Source of the DNA: Betaproteobacteria bacterium
Lineage (GTDB): Bacteria > Pseudomonadota > Gammaproteobacteria > Burkholderiales > Burkholderiaceae_C
Direction of reading: 5' to 3'
DNA length: 64,000 bases
NCBI GenBank assembly: GCA_947453725.1
Contig: CANGHH010000008.1
Coordinates: 1 to 64,000, forward strand
The notes beneath the pieces are model-generated. The model made no database searches. It saw nothing but the letters and a program-made list of their open reading frames with translations, and had not been told where the DNA came from. Position numbers and translations under genes: made by a program. Positions 27,094 through 36,075 of this stretch are shown here, one piece after another. Numbering within the stretch: the first letter of the stretch is position 1; each line of letters starts with the position of its first letter.

Positions 27094-27492
27094 ATGACTA
27101 CCCCCGCCGAGATGAAGTTCCTGATCGTCGATGACTTCTCCACCATGCGCCGCATCGTTCGCGGCCTGCTCAAGGAGATGGGTTGCAACAACGCCGATGA
27201 AGCCGAAGACGGCGCCGTCGCCTTGCAGATGCTCAAGAGCCAGCGCTACGACTTTGTCGTGTCGGATATCAACATGCCCAACATGAACGGCTTCGATCTG
27301 CTCAAGGCCGTCAAGGCCGACGACCAGCTCAAGCACCTGCCGGTGCTGATGGTGACCGCCGAGGCCCGCAAGGAAGACATCGTGCTCGCCGCGCAGAGCG
27401 GCGCTGCCGGCTACATCGTCAAGCCCTTCACCAAGGCCACGCTGGAAGAGAAGCTGCTCAAGATCATGCAGAAGCTTGCTGCCACCGCCTGA
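27094..27492 (+). CDS. cheY: Chemotaxis response regulator CheY
   Basis: The 132-residue receiver relays signals from CheA to the FliM switch. Asp13 and Asp14 form the acidic pocket, Asp58 ([12 protein letters not shown]) is the phosphorylation site, and the Thr of [10 protein letters not shown] and the Lys of [15 protein letters not shown] complete the active site. It has the CheY-specific start [17 protein letters not shown]. cheZ follows directly. No cheA or cheW is in this window. Confidence 0.97.
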   Translation: MTTPAEMKFLIVDDFSTMRRIVRGLLKEMGCNNADEAEDGAVALQMLKSQRYDFVVSDINMPNMNGFDLLKAVKADDQLKHLPVLMVTAEARKEDIVLAAQSGAAGYIVKPFTKATLEEKLLKIMQKLAATA

Positions 27493-27520
27493 ATCCACAG
27501 CGCAACCGGGAGTCCAGAAC

Positions 27521-28153
27521 ATGATGATGGAAGACATCGCGTCATTCCAGCCGGCGGAGCCGCTGGCGGTATCGCCCGAAGTGTTTCAGCAACTCGGGTC
27601 CATCACCCGGCTGCTGCACGACACGATGCAGCAACTGGGCGTCATGCCCAAGCTGCAGGTGGCCGCCGACGGCATCCCGGATGCGCGCAGCCGGCTGACC
27701 TACATCGCGGTCAAGACGGCAGCAGCCGCCGACAAGGTGCTGAATGCGGTGGACGCGGCCAAGGCCGACCATCTCGCGATCACCGAGGCCACGCGGTTGA
27801 TGGCCGCCGCCCTGGTGGCCGACCCGGTGAGGGCCGTGGCCAGCGGTGCGGTGCTGAATTTCGTCAGGGACGTCGAAGCGCGCACGGCACGCATCGACGC
27901 TCAGCTGACCGACATCATGATGGCGCAGGACTTCCACGACCTGACCGGTCAGGTCGTGGCCAAGGTCGTGACCCTGGCCAATGAACTCGAAGACAGCCTG
28001 GTCAAGTTGCTGGTCTCGGTGGTGCCGCCCGAGCAGCGCGAGAAGGTCGACCCCAGCGTGCTGCACGGCCCGATCGTCAACCCCGAGGGCCGTACCGACG
28101 TCGTCACCAACCAGGGCGAAGTCGACGATCTGCTGGCCAGTCTGGGCTTCTAG
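27521..28153 (+). CDS. cheZ: Protein phosphatase CheZ
   Basis: This 210-residue protein dephosphorylates CheY-P. The long helical region contains MMAQDFHDLTGQVVAKV, which carries the catalytic Gln of the family, and the C-terminal tail EVDDLLASLGF matches the CheY-binding peptide. The ATG at 27521 begins MMMEDIASF; the frame upstream of it is not CheZ-like. It follows cheY after 28 bases. Confidence 0.95.
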   Translation: MMMEDIASFQPAEPLAVSPEVFQQLGSITRLLHDTMQQLGVMPKLQVAADGIPDARSRLTYIAVKTAAAADKVLNAVDAAKADHLAITEATRLMAAALVADPVRAVASGAVLNFVRDVEARTARIDAQLTDIMMAQDFHDLTGQVVAKVVTLANELEDSLVKLLVSVVPPEQREKVDPSVLHGPIVNPEGRTDVVTNQGEVDDLLASLGF

Positions 28154-28172
28154 CGCGACCCAGGCTGCGATC

Positions 28173-28256
28173 ACCGCGGGCTTTCGCCCGCTTATCCGGC
28201 TCAAGCCGCGCCGGCCGCGCGGCACCATGCAGAGGCTCCACTTCGGAGCCTCTTTT
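28173..28256 (+). terminator. Hairpins between cheZ and flhB
   Basis: Two hairpins lie here. GCGGGC-TTTC-GCCCGC is near 28173-28190. AGAGGCTCC (28231-28239) pairs with GGAGCCTCT (28245-28253) and is followed by a short T-run. The second is a probable terminator after cheZ. It ends about 15 bases before the flhB start. Confidence 0.7.
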
Positions 28257-28269
28257 GCATGGCCTTTGA

Positions 28270-29445
28270 ATGGCAGACAGCGCCCAGGACCGCAAGTTAC
28301 CCGCGTCGCGACGCAAGATCGAGAAGGCGCGCGCCGACGGCCAGGTGGCGCGCTCGCGCGACCTCGGCCACTTCACCGCGGTCACCGGCGGCGTGGCGCT
28401 GCTGCTGGCGCTGGCCCCCGAGCTGTCGGATTGGCTCACGCGCCTGCTGGCCACCGGCCTGCGCTTTGACCTGGCCCAGGTCAACCACCCCGAGGCGATG
28501 GTCGAGCGCCTGCTGATCCTGACGCAGCAGATGTTCGCCGTGCTGGTGCCGCTGTTCGCGACCATGGTCGTGGTCGCCCTGGCGTCGGGCCTGCTGTCGG
28601 GCGGCTGGAACTTCACCTTCAAGCCGCTGCTGCCCGACTTCAGCAAGCTCAACCCCTTGAGCGGGCTGGGCCGCGTCTTCTCGGGCCAGCAGCTGACGAC
28701 CACGCTGAAGGCCTGCCTGCTGGCGCTGGTGCTGGGCGGCGTCGGCACGCTCTACCTGACAGTGCGCTGGAATCGCCACGCCGAACTGCTGGCCATGCCG
28801 CTGCCCGCCGCGCTGGCCGCTGGCGGCGCGTTGCTGCAGGACGGCCTGCTGCTGCTGTGCGGCGTGCTGGCCGCTTTCGCGCTGGTCGACGTGCCGCTGC
28901 AGCGCGAACTGCTGATGCGCCGGCTGCGCATGAGCGTCGAGGAAATGAAGAAGGAATTCAAGGAGCAGGAAGGCAACGCCGAGATGAAGGGCGCGATGCG
29001 CCGGCGCATGCGCGAGATGGCCAACAAACGCATGATGGCCCAGGTGCCGCTGGCCGACCTGGTGGTGATGAACCCGACCCACTACGCGGTGGCGTTGAAG
29101 TACGAAGACGGCAAGATGGCCGCGCCCAAGGTGGTGGCCAAGGGCGCCGACCTGATGGCGATGAAGATTCGCGACCTGGCGCGCGAGTCGAAAGTGCCGG
29201 TGCTGCAGGCCCCCGCGCTGGCCCGTGCCCTGTACGCCCACGCCGAGGTCGACCAGGAAATACCGGCCCGCCTGTTCGGCGCCGTGGCCCAGGTGCTGGC
29301 CTGGGTCTACCAGTTGCGCGAAGCCATGGCCGCCGGCCGCCCGGTCAAGGACCAGGCCCCGTCGCCCGAGGTGCCGGCCGACCTGGATCCCCACAACCAG
29401 ACCCGACCGGGCGCCGCGCCGGCCGGGCAGGGGACTGAGGCATGA
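28270..29445 (+). CDS. flhB: Flagellar export switch protein FlhB
   Basis: The 391-residue protein has four membrane helices (about 30-210) and a cytoplasmic domain that cleaves itself at the NPTH motif (Asn268-Pro269-Thr270-His271), which switches export from hook to filament proteins. A disordered Pro-rich tail at about 350-391 is longer than in enteric FlhB but common in this group. It begins MADSAQDRKLPASRRKIEKA, the normal FlhB opening. Its stop overlaps the flhA start (ATGA). Confidence 0.97.
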   Translation: MADSAQDRKLPASRRKIEKARADGQVARSRDLGHFTAVTGGVALLLALAPELSDWLTRLLATGLRFDLAQVNHPEAMVERLLILTQQMFAVLVPLFATMVVVALASGLLSGGWNFTFKPLLPDFSKLNPLSGLGRVFSGQQLTTTLKACLLALVLGGVGTLYLTVRWNRHAELLAMPLPAALAAGGALLQDGLLLLCGVLAAFALVDVPLQRELLMRRLRMSVEEMKKEFKEQEGNAEMKGAMRRRMREMANKRMMAQVPLADLVVMNPTHYAVALKYEDGKMAAPKVVAKGADLMAMKIRDLARESKVPVLQAPALARALYAHAEVDQEIPARLFGAVAQVLAWVYQLREAMAAGRPVKDQAPSPEVPADLDPHNQTRPGAAPAGQGTEA

Positions 29446-31535
29446 ATCCCCTCGTCGTCCGCTTCAACGCCTGGTTCGGCCCGCAGTCGGGCGCCTTGAA
29501 GGCGCTGGTGCTGCCGGCCTTCGTGGTCATGATGCTGGCCATGATGGTGTTGCCGCTGCCGGGCTTCGTGCTCGACCTGCTGTTCACCTTCAACATCGCC
29601 TTGGCGCTGACCGTGATGATGGTGGCCGCGCAGATGGTCAAGCCGCTGGACTTCGCGGCCCTGCCGACCGTGCTGCTGGTGACCACGCTGCTGCGGCTGA
29701 GCTTGAACGTGGCCTCGACCCGCGTCGTGCTGGTCCAAGGCCACACCGGGCCGGGTGCCGCGGGTCAGGTCATCGAGGCTTTCGGCCACTTCCTGATCGG
29801 CGGCAATTTCGCGGTCGGCCTGATCGTCTTCGCGATCATCGTGGTCATCAATTTCGTGGTCGTCACCAAGGGTGCGGAGCGCATCGCCGAAGTCGGCGCG
29901 CGTTTCGCGCTGGACGCGATGCCCGGCAAGCAGATGGCCATCGACGCCGACCTGAATGCCGGCCTGATCGACGAGAAGCAGGCCCGCCAGCGGCGCCTGG
30001 AAGTGGCCGAGGAAGCGGACTTCTTCGGCAGCATGGACGGCGCCAGCAAGTTCGTCCGCGGCGACGCGATGGCCGGCCTGCTGATCCTCTTCATCACCGT
30101 CTTCGGTGGCTTCGTCATCGGCATGGCCATGCACGACATGGGCGCCGGCGAGGCGGCGGCCAGCTACGTGACGCTGGCCGTGGGCGACGCGCTGGTGGCA
30201 CAGATCCCGGCGCTGCTGATCAGCGTGGCCAGCGCGATGGTGGTCTCGCGCGTGGGCAAGGAACAGGACATCGGCACGCAGATCCGCGGCCAGGTCTTCG
30301 ACTCCCCGCAGGCGCTGGGCGTGGCCGCCGGCGTGGTGGCGCTGCTGGGGCTGGTGCCGGGCATGCCGCACCTGGTCTTCCTGCTGGTCGCCGGCGGCCT
30401 CGGTGCGCTGGCCTGGCAGCTGATGCAAAAGCGCAAGGCCGAAGCCAACAAGCCCGAACGCGCGGTGGGCAGCGACGTCCAGCCGGCCAACGCCGAAGCC
30501 AGCTGGGACGACCTGACGCCGGTGGACACGCTGGGGCTGGAAGTCGGCTATCGCTTGATCGCCCTCGTGGACAAGGCGCGGCAAGGCGACCTGCTGGCGC
30601 GCATCAAGGGCGTGCGCAAGAAGTTTGCCCAGGACGTCGGCTTCCTGCCGCCGCCGGTACACATCCGCGACAACCTGGTCGAGCTCAAGCCCGGCGCCTA
30701 CCGCGTGATGCTGCGCGGCGCGGTGGTCGGCGAGGGCGAGGCCAACCCCGGCCAGTTCCTGGCCATCAACCCCGGTGGCGCCACCCAGCAGCTGCCCGGC
30801 ACCAAGACCAACGACCCGGCCTTCGGCCTGCCGGCGGTGTGGATCGAAGAACGCTACCGCGAGATGGCTCAAATGGCCGGGTTTACGGTTGTTGATTGCG
30901 CGACTGTCGTGGCGACCCATCTTTCACACTTGATGCAGGTGAATGCCGCACGCTTGTTGGGCCGGGTCGAGACCCAGCAACTTGTCGAGCACGTCACCAA
31001 ACTGGCCCCCAAACTGATCGAAGACGTCGTGCCCAAGATGGTCGGAATCGCTGCCCTGCAACGCGTGCTGCAACTGCTGCTGGAAGAGGGCGTCCACATC
31101 CGCGACATGCGCTCCATCGTCGAATGCCTGGCTGAACACGCCAGCACCGTCACCGACCCGATCGAGCTGGCCCGCCGCATCCGCATCCACCTGGCCCCGG
31201 CCATCGTGCAGCAGATCTACGGCCCGGTGAAGGAGCTGGACGTGATCGCGCTGGCCCCTGAACTGGAGCGGCTCGTGACCCAGGCCCTGAGCTCGCCGCA
31301 CGGTGCCGCGCTGGACCCCGGCGTGGCCGACACCCTGACCCGCAGCGCCGCCGAAACCGCCAAGCGGCAGGAAGACCTGGGCCACCCGGCCTGCCTGCTG
31401 GTGCCCGACCTGATCCGCGCCCCGATGGCGCGCCTGCTCAAACGCGCTGCGCCCCGCATGAAGGTGCTGGGACACAGCGAGATTCCTGAAACCCACTCGA
31501 TCCGCATCGGCTCGATCATCGGAGGCACGGCATGA
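29442..31535 (+). CDS. flhA: Flagellar export gate protein FlhA
   Basis: This 697-residue core export gate has about eight membrane helices in the first 330 residues (for example PLPGFVLDLLFTFNIALALT), the conserved cytoplasmic loop with RFALDAMPGKQMAIDADLNA, and a C-terminal domain (about 350-690) that forms the nonameric ring binding chaperone-substrate complexes. It is coupled to flhB upstream and flhF downstream by four-base overlaps. Confidence 0.98.
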   Translation: MNPLVVRFNAWFGPQSGALKALVLPAFVVMMLAMMVLPLPGFVLDLLFTFNIALALTVMMVAAQMVKPLDFAALPTVLLVTTLLRLSLNVASTRVVLVQGHTGPGAAGQVIEAFGHFLIGGNFAVGLIVFAIIVVINFVVVTKGAERIAEVGARFALDAMPGKQMAIDADLNAGLIDEKQARQRRLEVAEEADFFGSMDGASKFVRGDAMAGLLILFITVFGGFVIGMAMHDMGAGEAAASYVTLAVGDALVAQIPALLISVASAMVVSRVGKEQDIGTQIRGQVFDSPQALGVAAGVVALLGLVPGMPHLVFLLVAGGLGALAWQLMQKRKAEANKPERAVGSDVQPANAEASWDDLTPVDTLGLEVGYRLIALVDKARQGDLLARIKGVRKKFAQDVGFLPPPVHIRDNLVELKPGAYRVMLRGAVVGEGEANPGQFLAINPGGATQQLPGTKTNDPAFGLPAVWIEERYREMAQMAGFTVVDCATVVATHLSHLMQVNAARLLGRVETQQLVEHVTKLAPKLIEDVVPKMVGIAALQRVLQLLLEEGVHIRDMRSIVECLAEHASTVTDPIELARRIRIHLAPAIVQQIYGPVKELDVIALAPELERLVTQALSSPHGAALDPGVADTLTRSAAETAKRQEDLGHPACLLVPDLIRAPMARLLKRAAPRMKVLGHSEIPETHSIRIGSIIGGTA

Positions 31536-33076
31536 ACCTGAAGCGTTTCACCGCTCGAACTTCACGCGAGGCCCTGGCGATGGTGAAGGCTGCCTTTGGT
31601 GACGACGCCATCGTGATGTCGACCAAGCCCTGCGACGAAGGCGTCGAGGTGCTGGCGATGGCCTCCGACAGCGTCGAGCAGCTCGAGCGCATGGGCCAGG
31701 CCGCCGAGACGGTCAGCATGAGCGCCGCGGCGCCGCGGGCGCCCAGCTTGCGCGAGCGGGTCGCGCCGCCCAAGGCCCGCATGCTGGACCGCCTGACCGG
31801 CCAGCTGGCCGAACCGGCCGGGCGCACCGAGCCGCAGATGGACCGGGCGGTCGAAGACGACGTGGAGCAGCTGCAGATGAGCACGCTGTCGTTCCAGGAC
31901 TATGTGCGCGACCGCATGCTCAAGCGCCGCAGCGCCGAAATGGCGGCCCAGGCGGCGCCCGAACCGGCGCTGCCCGCGCCGCTGCCGCCGCAGGTCGCAC
32001 CCATCGAAGCCGCCCGCGCCCGCATCGCCGCGCGCCGCGAGGTGCCGGTGCTGCGCGAGGAGGTGACGCTGCCCGGCGCGCCCGCCGAACGCCCGGCTGC
32101 CTTGCCCCTGCCGCCGCACGCCGGCGGCCCGCAGATCGAGGTGATGACGGAATTGCGTTCGATGCGCGGCCTGATCGAACAGCGCTTCGGCGCCCTGGCC
32201 TTCATGGAAAAGCTGCAGCGCCAGCCGCGCCAGGCCAACCTGGCCAAAGGCCTGCTGGACGCCGGCTTCTCGCCGATGCTGATCCGCAAGTTGGTCGAGA
32301 GTCTGCCCGCCGAAGGCGACGAAACGATGTGGGCCGCCAGCGTGCTGGAACGCAACGTCGTCACCGCCGAACAGGACGCACCGCTGGAAGACCAGGGCGG
32401 TATCCACGCGCTGATCGGCGCCACCGGTGTCGGCAAGACGACCAGCACGGCCAAGCTGGCGGCGGCTTTCGCCACCCGCCACGGCGCGCCCCACCTGGGC
32501 CTGATCACGCTGGACGCCTACCGGGTCGGCGCCCACGAACAGCTGCGCGCCTACGGTCGCATCCTGGGCGTGCCGGTGCACACCGCGCACGACCGCGACT
32601 CGCTGGAAGACCTGCTGGACCTGCTGTCGGGCAAGCGCATGGTGCTGATCGACACCGCCGGCATGGCGCAGCGCGACAGCCGCACCCGCGAACTGCTGGA
32701 CATGCTGACGCACAGTGCCATCAAGCGCGTGCTGGTGGTCAACGCCAGCGCGCAGGGAGAGACCATCGAAGACCAGTTGGCCGCCTTCAACGCCAACAGC
32801 TGCGAGGGCCTGATCCTGTCCAAGCTGGACGAGGCCGTGAAGCTGGGGCCGGCCCTCGATTCGATGATCCGCCACAAGCTGAAGGTGCTGGCCGTGGCCA
32901 ACGGCCAGCGCGTGCCGGAAGACTGGCACCGGCTGTCGGCCCAGTCGCTGGTCCAGCGCGCGCTCAAGGGCGGCGGCGGCGCCGCCTGGCAGCTCGACGA
33001 ACGCGACGTGAACCTGATCTTCGCCGGTCTGCCGCCGATGGCGACGGCCGCAGCCAATCCCGCACTGCAGGCCTGA
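31532..33076 (+). CDS. flhF: Flagellar biosynthesis GTPase FlhF
   Basis: The 514-residue SRP-type GTPase positions and counts flagella. A short N-terminal B domain opens MNLKRFTARTSREALAMVK, and a Pro/Ala-rich linker follows. The NG domain has P-loop GATGVGKTTSTAKLA, G3 LIDTAGMAQRD and G4 SKLDEA. The FlhG-type protein encoded seven bases downstream carries the DQAxxLR motif known to stimulate FlhF GTPase activity. Confidence 0.96.
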   Translation: MNLKRFTARTSREALAMVKAAFGDDAIVMSTKPCDEGVEVLAMASDSVEQLERMGQAAETVSMSAAAPRAPSLRERVAPPKARMLDRLTGQLAEPAGRTEPQMDRAVEDDVEQLQMSTLSFQDYVRDRMLKRRSAEMAAQAAPEPALPAPLPPQVAPIEAARARIAARREVPVLREEVTLPGAPAERPAALPLPPHAGGPQIEVMTELRSMRGLIEQRFGALAFMEKLQRQPRQANLAKGLLDAGFSPMLIRKLVESLPAEGDETMWAASVLERNVVTAEQDAPLEDQGGIHALIGATGVGKTTSTAKLAAAFATRHGAPHLGLITLDAYRVGAHEQLRAYGRILGVPVHTAHDRDSLEDLLDLLSGKRMVLIDTAGMAQRDSRTRELLDMLTHSAIKRVLVVNASAQGETIEDQLAAFNANSCEGLILSKLDEAVKLGPALDSMIRHKLKVLAVANGQRVPEDWHRLSAQSLVQRALKGGGGAAWQLDERDVNLIFAGLPPMATAAANPALQA

Positions 33077-33083
33077 CCCGACC

Positions 33084-33932
33084 ATGGCAGCCCCTTTCAA
33101 CCGTCTGCCGCGCGCCCCGTCTGCCGGCCGCGCGGGCGATCAGGCCGACGGCCTGCGCAAGCTCTTCGCCGGTCGCCGCCGGGCCCTGGTGCCGCTGGCC
33201 GCCAACCCGCACGGTGCCAGCAGCGCCCGCGTGCTCGACCGCCTGGCCGTGCTGCTGGCCGCACAGGGCCGCCAGGTGCTGGTGGTCGACGCCGCCAGCA
33301 CCTCGCCGTTGGCCCATGAACTGGCCGGCGTGGACCTCTCGGCCTGCGTGCTGAACGTGGCGCCGCGCCTGTCCTACCTGGCCGCCCGGGGCCTGCCGCT
33401 GGACTACGTCGACACCCGCGGTTCCGCCGGCGCCTTCATCGACGCCGTGCAGGCCGCCGCGCCGCAGGCCGATGTGCTGCTGCTGCACGCCGATGGCATC
33501 GACCTGGCCCGCCTGCTGAAGCAGCGCGCGGTGCGCCCGGTGCTGCTGGGTGCCGACCATCCGGAGAGCATCAAGCACGCCTATGCCAACGCCAAGCTGC
33601 TGGCCCGGCGCTGCGAGCTGATGACTTTCGATCTGCTGCTGGTCGCTGGCCGGCAGTCACCGCGCGCGGCCGCGATTGCCCAGAGCCTGGGTGGCTGCCT
33701 GGATTCCTTCCTGGGCGCGATGCTGCGCAACAGCGCGCTGCTCGACATCGAAGCGGCGCCCGAAGCGCAAGCCCAGGCCGATCTGATCCGCCTGCTTGCC
33801 GCCCAGCTGGCGTTGGACGAGCCGGCCCAGGGCGCCGAAGCCGCTGCGGCCTGGCCCGGGAGCGGGCCGCCACGACACAGCCCGGCTGCCCGCCCCGCCG
33901 CGGCCCCGATTTCCCGCCCTGCATTCCGATAG
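33084..33932 (+). CDS. Degenerate FlhG (FleN/MinD-like) protein, probable pseudo-ATPase
   Basis: The 282-residue protein sits where flhG normally lies, between flhF and fliA, and has its fold pattern, but the ATPase motifs are lost. Where FlhG has KGGVGKT, this protein reads NPHGASSARVL, with no Walker A lysines. The strand VLVVDAA and the later segment ESIKHAYANAKLL still follow the MinD/FlhG plan. The N-terminus keeps DQADGLR (residues 19-25), matching the DQAxxLR helix through which FlhG activates FlhF. I infer that it may regulate FlhF without an ATP-driven cycle. The C-terminal 40 residues are Pro/Ala-rich. Confidence 0.8.
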   Translation: MAAPFNRLPRAPSAGRAGDQADGLRKLFAGRRRALVPLAANPHGASSARVLDRLAVLLAAQGRQVLVVDAASTSPLAHELAGVDLSACVLNVAPRLSYLAARGLPLDYVDTRGSAGAFIDAVQAAAPQADVLLLHADGIDLARLLKQRAVRPVLLGADHPESIKHAYANAKLLARRCELMTFDLLLVAGRQSPRAAAIAQSLGGCLDSFLGAMLRNSALLDIEAAPEAQAQADLIRLLAAQLALDEPAQGAEAAAAWPGSGPPRHSPAARPAAAPISRPAFR

Positions 33933-33942
33933 AGGCATGACC

Positions 33943-34656
33943 ATGTACACCGCCAAGGGACAACTCGATGCTGGCGCACTGCTCAAGCAGTACAGCCCGC
34001 TGGTGCGCCGCCTCGCGCACCAGATGATCGCCAAACTGCCTGCCAATGTGGAGCTCGATGACCTGATCCAGGTCGGGATGATCGGCCTCAGCGATGCGCT
34101 GAGCCGCTTCGACGCTGCGCAAGGGGTGCAGTTCGAAACCTTCGCCACGCAGCGCATCCGCGGTGCGATGCTGGACGAGCTGCGCGGCAACGACTGGATG
34201 AGCCGCGGCGACCGCCGCCACCAGCGCAGCATCGAAGCCGCCGTGCACAAGCTGGAGCAACGCCACGGCCGCGCGCCCAGCGAAAGCGAGATCGCGCGCG
34301 AGATGGGTCTGAGCCTGACCGATTACCAGGAGTTGCTGGGCAAGGTACGCGGCACCCAGCTGATCTACCTGGAAGACATGAGCGGGGACGAAGGCGACGA
34401 CGACTACCTCGACCGCCACGTCACCGACGCCGATGCCAACCCGATGGCGCGGCTGCAGGACCTGCGGATGCGGGAAGCGCTGGTTGAGGCGATCAAGAAC
34501 CTGCCCGAGCGCGAGCAGTACGTGATGAGCATGTACTACGAGCACGACATGAACCTGAAGGAGATCGCCGCGGTGCTGGGCGTGACCGAAAGCCGGGTCT
34601 GCCAGCTGCACAGCCAGAGCATCGCGCGGCTGCGCACGCGGCTGCGTCAGTGGTGA
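33943..34656 (+). CDS. fliA: RNA polymerase sigma factor FliA (sigma-28)
   Basis: This 237-residue sigma factor transcribes late flagellar genes. Region 2 is YSPLVRRLAHQMIAKLP, then LDDLIQVGMIGLSDALSRF and FATQRIRGAMLDELR. Region 4 is EREQYVMSMYYEHDMNLKEI with the helix-turn-helix GVTESRVCQLHSQ. I chose the ATG at 33943 (MYTAKGQL) over that at 33937 because GAGG at 33932-33935 is seven bases from it, and because the family starts this way. flgM, its inhibitor, is in this window. Confidence 0.97.
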   Translation: MYTAKGQLDAGALLKQYSPLVRRLAHQMIAKLPANVELDDLIQVGMIGLSDALSRFDAAQGVQFETFATQRIRGAMLDELRGNDWMSRGDRRHQRSIEAAVHKLEQRHGRAPSESEIAREMGLSLTDYQELLGKVRGTQLIYLEDMSGDEGDDDYLDRHVTDADANPMARLQDLRMREALVEAIKNLPEREQYVMSMYYEHDMNLKEIAAVLGVTESRVCQLHSQSIARLRTRLRQW

Positions 34657-34664
34657 TCTGAACC

Positions 34665-34680
34665 GCAGGCAAGAGCCTGC
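34665..34680 (+). terminator. Small hairpin after fliA
   Basis: GCAGGC (34665-34670), AAGA loop, GCCTGC (34675-34680). There is no T-run, so termination is uncertain; it may mark the end of the fliA unit before the receptor gene. Confidence 0.35.
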
Positions 34681-34698
34681 TGAGGACAAGGAAACTGC

Positions 34699-36075
34699 AT
34701 GCTGGCATTCCTGCAGCGCGGCTGGGCTGCGGCCGGGCCTGAAGCCGCCCCGCCCGCTGCAGCGCCGCTGGGCGGCGCTGCAGCGGGCCAGACCGACAGC
34801 CGGGCCATCGACATCCACGACCTGGCCCGCCGGGCTTCCTTGCTGGGCCGCGAGTCGGCTGAAGTGCGCGGCACCCTCGACGACGCCCACCAGGTCGCCG
34901 TGGCCCAGGCGCAGGCCATGCGCGACCTGGCGCAGCAGCTGCTTGCCGTGGTCGAGGCCCAGGGTCGCATCGCGCAGGAGGTCGAACAGGGCCTGCAGTC
35001 GGTGAGCGGCGTGGGCGCGGCCGTCGAGGCCGTCGGCGCCGAAGTCGCGGGCCTGGTCAGTACCCTGCACGGCGTTTCTGAAGCCGCCAACCAGATCACC
35101 CGCATCGCCTTGCAGACGCGCCTGGTGGCCTTCAACGCCAGTGTCGAAGCCAAGCGGGCGGGAGAGGCCGGGCGCGGCTTCAGCGTCGTCGCCGATGCGG
35201 TCAAGGACCTGGCCGGCGAGGTCGAGCGCGCTGCCAAGCTGATCGTTGGCACCGTGTCGCAGCTCGATCAGCGCATCGGCAGCCTGGCCCGCGACATCAG
35301 CCGCGGTGCGACGGCCGAGCAGGTCGGCGCGGTGCACCGGGCGCTGGACGGCGTCGTGCACGGTGTGAACCGCATCGCTGGTGCCAGCGCGCACAGCCGC
35401 CAGGTGTGCGGTGAACTGGACACCCGCATCGGCGACCTGGAAGGCGAAACGCGTCGCACGGCGACTCAACTGGGCAGCGCGTTCAAGCGCACCGAGTCCC
35501 TACTGGGTCTGTCGGAGCAGCTCATCGAGCGCGTCGCCAACTCGGGCGTCGAGACCGAGGACACACCCTACATCCAGGCCGCCCAGCGGGCCGCCGGCGA
35601 CATCGCCAGCCGCCTGGAGGGCGCGCTGCAGCGCGGCGAGATCACCGTCGAGGCGCTGTTCGACGAGCGCTATGTGGCGATCGACGGCAGCCTGCCGACC
35701 CAGCACCGCAGCCGCTTCGACGTGCTGGCCGACCGCCTCTTTCCCGCCGTGCAGGAATCGCAGCTGACGCTGTCGGACAAGGTGGTGTTCTGCATCGCCA
35801 CCGACCGCAACGGCTACGTTGCCTGCCACAACCAGCAATACAACCACCCGCAGCGCCCGGGCGACCCGGTGTGGAACGCCGCCAACTGCCGCAACCGGCG
35901 CATCTTCAACGACCGCACCGGCCTGGCTTCAGCCCGCAACGCGCGCGACTTCCTGCTGCAGACCTACCGCCGCGACATGGGCGGCGGCGTGTTCGTCGTG
36001 ATGAAGGAAGCCGCCGCGCCGATCCGCGTCAACGGCCGCCACTGGGGCGGTCTGCGCCTGGCCTTCAAGTTCTAG
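34699..36075 (+). CDS. Soluble chemoreceptor-like protein with C-terminal sensory domain
   Basis: The 458-residue protein has no membrane segment or HAMP domain. Residues 80-290 form a coiled-coil signalling domain with a hairpin tip ALQTRLVAFNASVEAKRAGE, close to the MCP tip but with Asn to Arg and Leu to Phe changes. GRGFSVVADAVKDLA follows. The C-terminal 140 residues (about 310-458, with YVACHNQQYNHPQRPGDP and RDMGGGVFVVMKE) look like a Cache/PAS-type sensory domain. The order, signalling then sensing, is the reverse of most receptors. It lies just after fliA. Confidence 0.78.
   Translation: MLAFLQRGWAAAGPEAAPPAAAPLGGAAAGQTDSRAIDIHDLARRASLLGRESAEVRGTLDDAHQVAVAQAQAMRDLAQQLLAVVEAQGRIAQEVEQGLQSVSGVGAAVEAVGAEVAGLVSTLHGVSEAANQITRIALQTRLVAFNASVEAKRAGEAGRGFSVVADAVKDLAGEVERAAKLIVGTVSQLDQRIGSLARDISRGATAEQVGAVHRALDGVVHGVNRIAGASAHSRQVCGELDTRIGDLEGETRRTATQLGSAFKRTESLLGLSEQLIERVANSGVETEDTPYIQAAQRAAGDIASRLEGALQRGEITVEALFDERYVAIDGSLPTQHRSRFDVLADRLFPAVQESQLTLSDKVVFCIATDRNGYVACHNQQYNHPQRPGDPVWNAANCRNRRIFNDRTGLASARNARDFLLQTYRRDMGGGVFVVMKEAAAPIRVNGRHWGGLRLAFKF

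Noticed and set aside
34657..34698. Sigma-28 promoter before the soluble receptor gene
   Set aside because: No GCCGATAA-like box with a TCAA or TAAA -35 in the gap or the end of fliA.
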